Source: Magnetospirillum fulvum
GTDB taxonomy: Bacteria > Pseudomonadota > Alphaproteobacteria > Rhodospirillales > Magnetospirillaceae
Length of the DNA stretch: 64,000 bases
Reading direction: 5' to 3'
Assembly (NCBI RefSeq): GCF_900108475.1
Contig: NZ_FNWO01000001.1
Coordinates: 399,128-463,127 of the forward strand
Position 1 is the first letter of the stretch; each line of letters starts with the position of its first letter. A program made the translations under genes and the position numbers. The notes below the pieces were generated by a model. That model was not told the DNA's origin. It saw nothing but the letters and a program-made list of their open reading frames with translations, and did no database searches. Below are positions 63,708-64,000 of this stretch, piece after piece.

Positions 63708-64000
63708 TCAACCCTCGCTCACGTCAATGGCGGCAACATACCGATCCCACAGATCGGGCCGGCGCCGCCGGGTTATCTCCTCCGCCTGACGCCGCCGCCA
63801 GACGCGAATCTTCTCGTGGTGACCGGACAGCAAAACCTCCGGCACCGCCCGGCCATCCCAGATTTGGGGGCGGGTATAATGGGGATATTCCAGCAATCCC
63901 CACTCGAAGCTCTCTTCCGCCAGCGATTCGGCCGCGCCCACGATACCGGGCAACAACCGCACCACCGCGTCCAACATCACCAGCGCCGCCAGTTCTCCGC
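63708..64000 (-). CDS. trmD: tRNA (guanine37-N1)-methyltransferase TrmD, C-terminal part
   Basis: About 97 codons of the 3' end; the rest lies past the right edge. [18 protein letters not shown] and the C-terminal helical domain ([46 protein letters not shown]) are diagnostic. TrmD methylates G37 to prevent frameshifting. Confidence 0.93.
   Translation of the reverse strand, partial: GELAALVMLDAVVRLLPGIVGAAESLAEESFEWGLLEYPHYTRPQIWDGRAVPEVLLSGHHEKIRVWRRRQAEEITRRRRPDLWDRYVAAIDVSEG

Noticed and set aside
1-64000. CRISPR arrays, insertion sequences, prophage or integrative elements
   Set aside because: No regularly spaced repeats, transposase, integrase or phage genes are seen; composition and gene order look like core chromosome.

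Overview
This 64 kb window is gene-dense, high-GC core chromosome from an alphaproteobacterium, most likely order Rhodospirillales (a Magnetospirillum/Phaeospirillum-like spirillum). That placement is inferred from gene content: FlbT and FlaF, a rnfABCDGEH operon with its own apbE and rseC, homospermidine synthase, a phasin, an ATP12-type F1 chaperone, FixJ-type response regulators, a DctP/DctS/DctR C4-dicarboxylate module, and a trmD-rplS-leuCDB order. I see no insertion sequence, prophage, CRISPR array, rRNA or tRNA gene.

Layout. 1-6.7 kb: an AsmA/YhdP-like envelope protein (C-terminus cut by the left edge) diverges from glnE-bcp. 6.7-13.7 kb: a ChaN-like lipoprotein and a TRAP solute-binding protein (dctP) diverge from two stacked histidine kinase/FixJ-type regulator pairs (dctSR, then a MASE1 kinase with its regulator). 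13.7-20.6 kb: housekeeping and uncharacterised genes (SDR, TPR, BolA, TerC, a SocA/Panacea-domain protein, a DUF2336 pair, a glutamine amidotransferase). 20.8-26.5 kb: a type I secretion ATPase and membrane-fusion protein directly before flbT-flaF, a secreted-looking beta-sandwich protein and a lipoprotein. 26.5-31 kb: a small unknown protein, a DUF1848 Fe-S protein, a Cache chemoreceptor, a CBS-pair protein and a phasin. 31-35.1 kb: a complete AmmeMemoRadiSam set (radical SAM enzyme divergent from a fused Memo-AMMECR1 protein), then homospermidine synthase with a structured leader that includes a possible leader peptide.

35.6-43.8 kb: a stand-alone receiver, then apbE-rseC-rnfA-rnfB-rnfC-rnfD-rnfG-rnfE-rnfH-unknown, closed by a strong terminator. 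This encodes a complete ion-translocating ferredoxin:NAD+ oxidoreductase plus the flavin transferase needed to mature RnfD and RnfG. 44-53.7 kb: a lone ThDP enzyme, then HAD-AsmA-ATP12, tatABC and serS-surE-pcm. 53.9-59.7 kb: a cytoplasmic chemoreceptor whose N-terminus looks like a globin-coupled sensor without the proximal histidine, a Crp/Fnr regulator, and two COQ10/RatA-like START proteins around lipA, a LysM/LytM lipoprotein and a cNMP-binding protein. 59.7-64 kb: a tandem-hairpin element, then leuB, leuD, leuC, rplS and the 3' end of trmD, all on the minus strand.

The observations most worth following up are the Memo-AMMECR1 fusion and its divergent radical SAM partner, the His-less globin-like chemoreceptor, the type I exporter placed against flbT/flaF, the unknown last gene of the rnf operon, the hss leader, and the four-hairpin element after the second COQ10-like gene.
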